Assembly: GCF_007988945.1 (NCBI RefSeq)
Contig: NZ_BJVC01000001.1
Location: 186,001 to 250,000 of the forward strand
Length of the DNA stretch: 64,000 nt
Direction of reading: 5' to 3'
Origin: Swaminathania salitolerans
Lineage (GTDB): Bacteria; Pseudomonadota; Alphaproteobacteria; Acetobacterales; Acetobacteraceae
The translations under genes and the position numbers were made by a program. Under the pieces are notes generated by a model, which made no database searches, had not been told where the DNA came from, and worked only from the letters and a program-made list of their open reading frames with translations. Numbering within the stretch: position 1 is the stretch's first letter; the number at the start of each line of letters is the position of its first letter. Of this stretch, positions 62,671 through 64,000 are shown piece by piece.

Positions 62671-64000
62671 GTGGCGATGCACAAAACCGTTCGTTCCGCC
62701 TGTCCGTATTGCGGGGTCGGATGCGGGATCATCTTCGATGTCGAGGGCGACCGGATCGTGAAGCTGCGCGGCGATCCGGATCATCCGGCCAATCGGGGGC
62801 GGCTCTGCACCAAAGGCAGCTCCTGCGACAAACCCGTCTCGGCATCCGGGCGTCTGACCCATGCAGCGATCCGCACGGCGCGGGAGGAAAAGCCGCAGCC
62901 TCTGGGCATGGACGATGCGATCGGGCGGACCGCGCAGCGTCTGCGTGCAATTCTCGATGCCCACGGCCCCGATGCCCTGGCGCTCTACGTTTCGGGCCAG
63001 ATGACGATGGAGGCGCAATATCTCGCCAACAAGCTGGCAAAGGGATACTGGCGCACGCAGCATATCGAGTCCAACTCGCGCCTTTGCATGGCATCCGCAG
63101 GGGCGGGGTACAAGACGTCGCTGGGCGCGGACGCTCCGCCGGGCTCCTACGAGGATTTCGATCATGCCGATCTGTTCTTCGTCATCGGCGCGAATATGGC
63201 GGATTGTCATCCCATCCTGTTCCTGCGCCTGCTGGATCGCAGGCGTCAGGGCGCCCGGCTCATCGTGGTCGATCCGCGCCGGACCGCGACGGCAGAGAAG
63301 GCCGATCTGTTCCTTCAGATCCGGGCAGGCACCGATCTCGCCCTGTTGAACGGTATCTTGCACCTGCTGGTGGCATGGGACGCGATCGACCGCGATTTCA
63401 TAGCCCGCCACACCCGCGACTGGGACGCGATGGTCCCGTTTCTGGCGGAGTACGGGCCGGAACGGGTGGCGACGATAACGGGTATCTCGATCGACGACCT
63501 CAAACAGGCCACCTACTGGATTGCGGAATCGGGCGCGTGGATGAGTCTCTGGACCATGGGGCTGAACCAGAGCGTGACAGGCACATGGAACACCAATGCG
63601 CTGTGCAATCTGCATCTGGCGACCGGGGCGATCTGCAAGCCCGGGAGCGGACCGTTCTCACTCACAGGCCAGCCCAACGCGATGGGGGGGCGGGAAATGG
63701 GCTATATGGGCCCCGGTCTGCCGGGCCAGCGCAGCGCGCTGGTGGCAGCGGATCGCGCCTTTGCCGAAACAATATGGGGTCTGCCCTCCGGCACGATTCG
63801 CGAGGCGGCCGGGTACGGAACCATCGGCATGTTCGACGCGATGGCGCGCGGCGAGATCAAGGCGGTCTGGATCATATGCACGAATCCGGTGGCGAGTGTC
63901 GCGCGGCGCGAGGGCGTGATTGCAGGTCTGAGAAGCGCCGAATGCGTGATCGTGCAGGATGCGTTCGAGGGGGCGGAAACGGCCGCCTATGCCGATATCC
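62671..64000 (+). CDS. nasA: Assimilatory nitrate reductase catalytic subunit (partial)
   Basis: The first 443 codons of a molybdopterin nitrate reductase; the rest lies beyond the window. The N-terminal 4Fe-4S motif is CPYCGVGCG with the fourth Cys in GRLCTKG. Mo-bis-MGD contacts follow in ESNSRLCMASAGAGYKTSLGAD (Cys is the Mo ligand), DLFFVIGANMADCHPI, and FSLTGQPNAMGGREMG. It reduces nitrate to nitrite in the cytoplasm for the upstream NirBD. The start is GTG 62671 (AGG 6 nt upstream) or ATG 62677. It follows nirB by one base, in the same operon. Confidence 0.93.
   Translation, partial: MAMHKTVRSACPYCGVGCGIIFDVEGDRIVKLRGDPDHPANRGRLCTKGSSCDKPVSASGRLTHAAIRTAREEKPQPLGMDDAIGRTAQRLRAILDAHGPDALALYVSGQMTMEAQYLANKLAKGYWRTQHIESNSRLCMASAGAGYKTSLGADAPPGSYEDFDHADLFFVIGANMADCHPILFLRLLDRRRQGARLIVVDPRRTATAEKADLFLQIRAGTDLALLNGILHLLVAWDAIDRDFIARHTRDWDAMVPFLAEYGPERVATITGISIDDLKQATYWIAESGAWMSLWTMGLNQSVTGTWNTNALCNLHLATGAICKPGSGPFSLTGQPNAMGGREMGYMGPGLPGQRSALVAADRAFAETIWGLPSGTIREAAGYGTIGMFDAMARGEIKAVWIICTNPVASVARREGVIAGLRSAECVIVQDAFEGAETAAYADI

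Noticed and set aside
59757-62732. 991-codon minus-strand open frame
   Set aside because: It is fully antisense to the NirB-NirD gene, whose cofactor motifs are intact. No recognisable domain in the antisense reading.

Overview
The window reads as a chromosomal segment of an acetic acid bacterium (Acetobacteraceae, Alphaproteobacteria). The evidence is GC-rich DNA, a membrane-bound PQQ sugar dehydrogenase, a three-subunit FAD/3Fe-4S/cytochrome c sugar or polyol dehydrogenase next to an OprB porin, two TonB receptors, and decayed copies of a second PQQ dehydrogenase and of an IS5-type transposase. The species cannot be named from sequence alone. Functions below come from motif reading, not database searches.

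Layout. 1-9.4 kb: the tail of an RND efflux pump, a VOC protein, a TonB receptor, an S46 peptidase, an SDR and a succinate-semialdehyde-type dehydrogenase. 9.6-12.5 kb: a cobalamin riboswitch, then a short Cys-repeat ORF overlapping a Ni/Co transporter, then psiE-like and cobF-like genes. 12.7-19.5 kb: an apparent operon for reductive pyrimidine catabolism (preT, preA, a ureidopropionase-type hydrolase, a RutR-like regulator, a dihydropyrimidinase and grxB). 19.5-28.2 kb: a siderophore receptor, a Tat lipoprotein serine hydrolase, a PQQ dehydrogenase, a LysR regulator and a TIM-barrel isomerase.

28.2-39.6 kb is the unusual part. It is a one-strand, overlapping gene cluster flanked by a dehydrogenase remnant on the left and a transposase remnant on the right. 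It encodes a type II polyketide ketosynthase (KS-alpha-like), a half-length chain-length-factor-like protein with Lys at the catalytic Cys position, an acyl carrier protein fused to a SRPBCC cyclase/aromatase, further SRPBCC-like proteins, a kynurenine-formamidase-fold cyclase, a flavoprotein, a HemW-like radical SAM enzyme, an EVE-domain protein, an MFS exporter, a MarR regulator and its own phosphopantetheinyl transferase. I read it as an acquired, self-contained pathway for a small, probably aromatic, polyketide. I do not recognise the product.

39.6-64 kb: a 3-hydroxyacyl-CoA dehydrogenase, a sugar MFS transporter, then an electrophile/peroxide-stress group (YghU-type GST, SDR, peroxiredoxin, Old Yellow Enzyme, GST) divergent from a LysR gene. 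Two copies of an ATTCC-N5-GGAAT palindrome lie beside these genes. Then come the periplasmic sugar dehydrogenase trio with a divergent OprB porin, an NmrA-like protein divergent from another LysR, and an assimilatory nitrate/nitrite operon (NarK-type transporter, outer-membrane channel, NirB-NirD fusion, nitrate reductase) cut by the window end.
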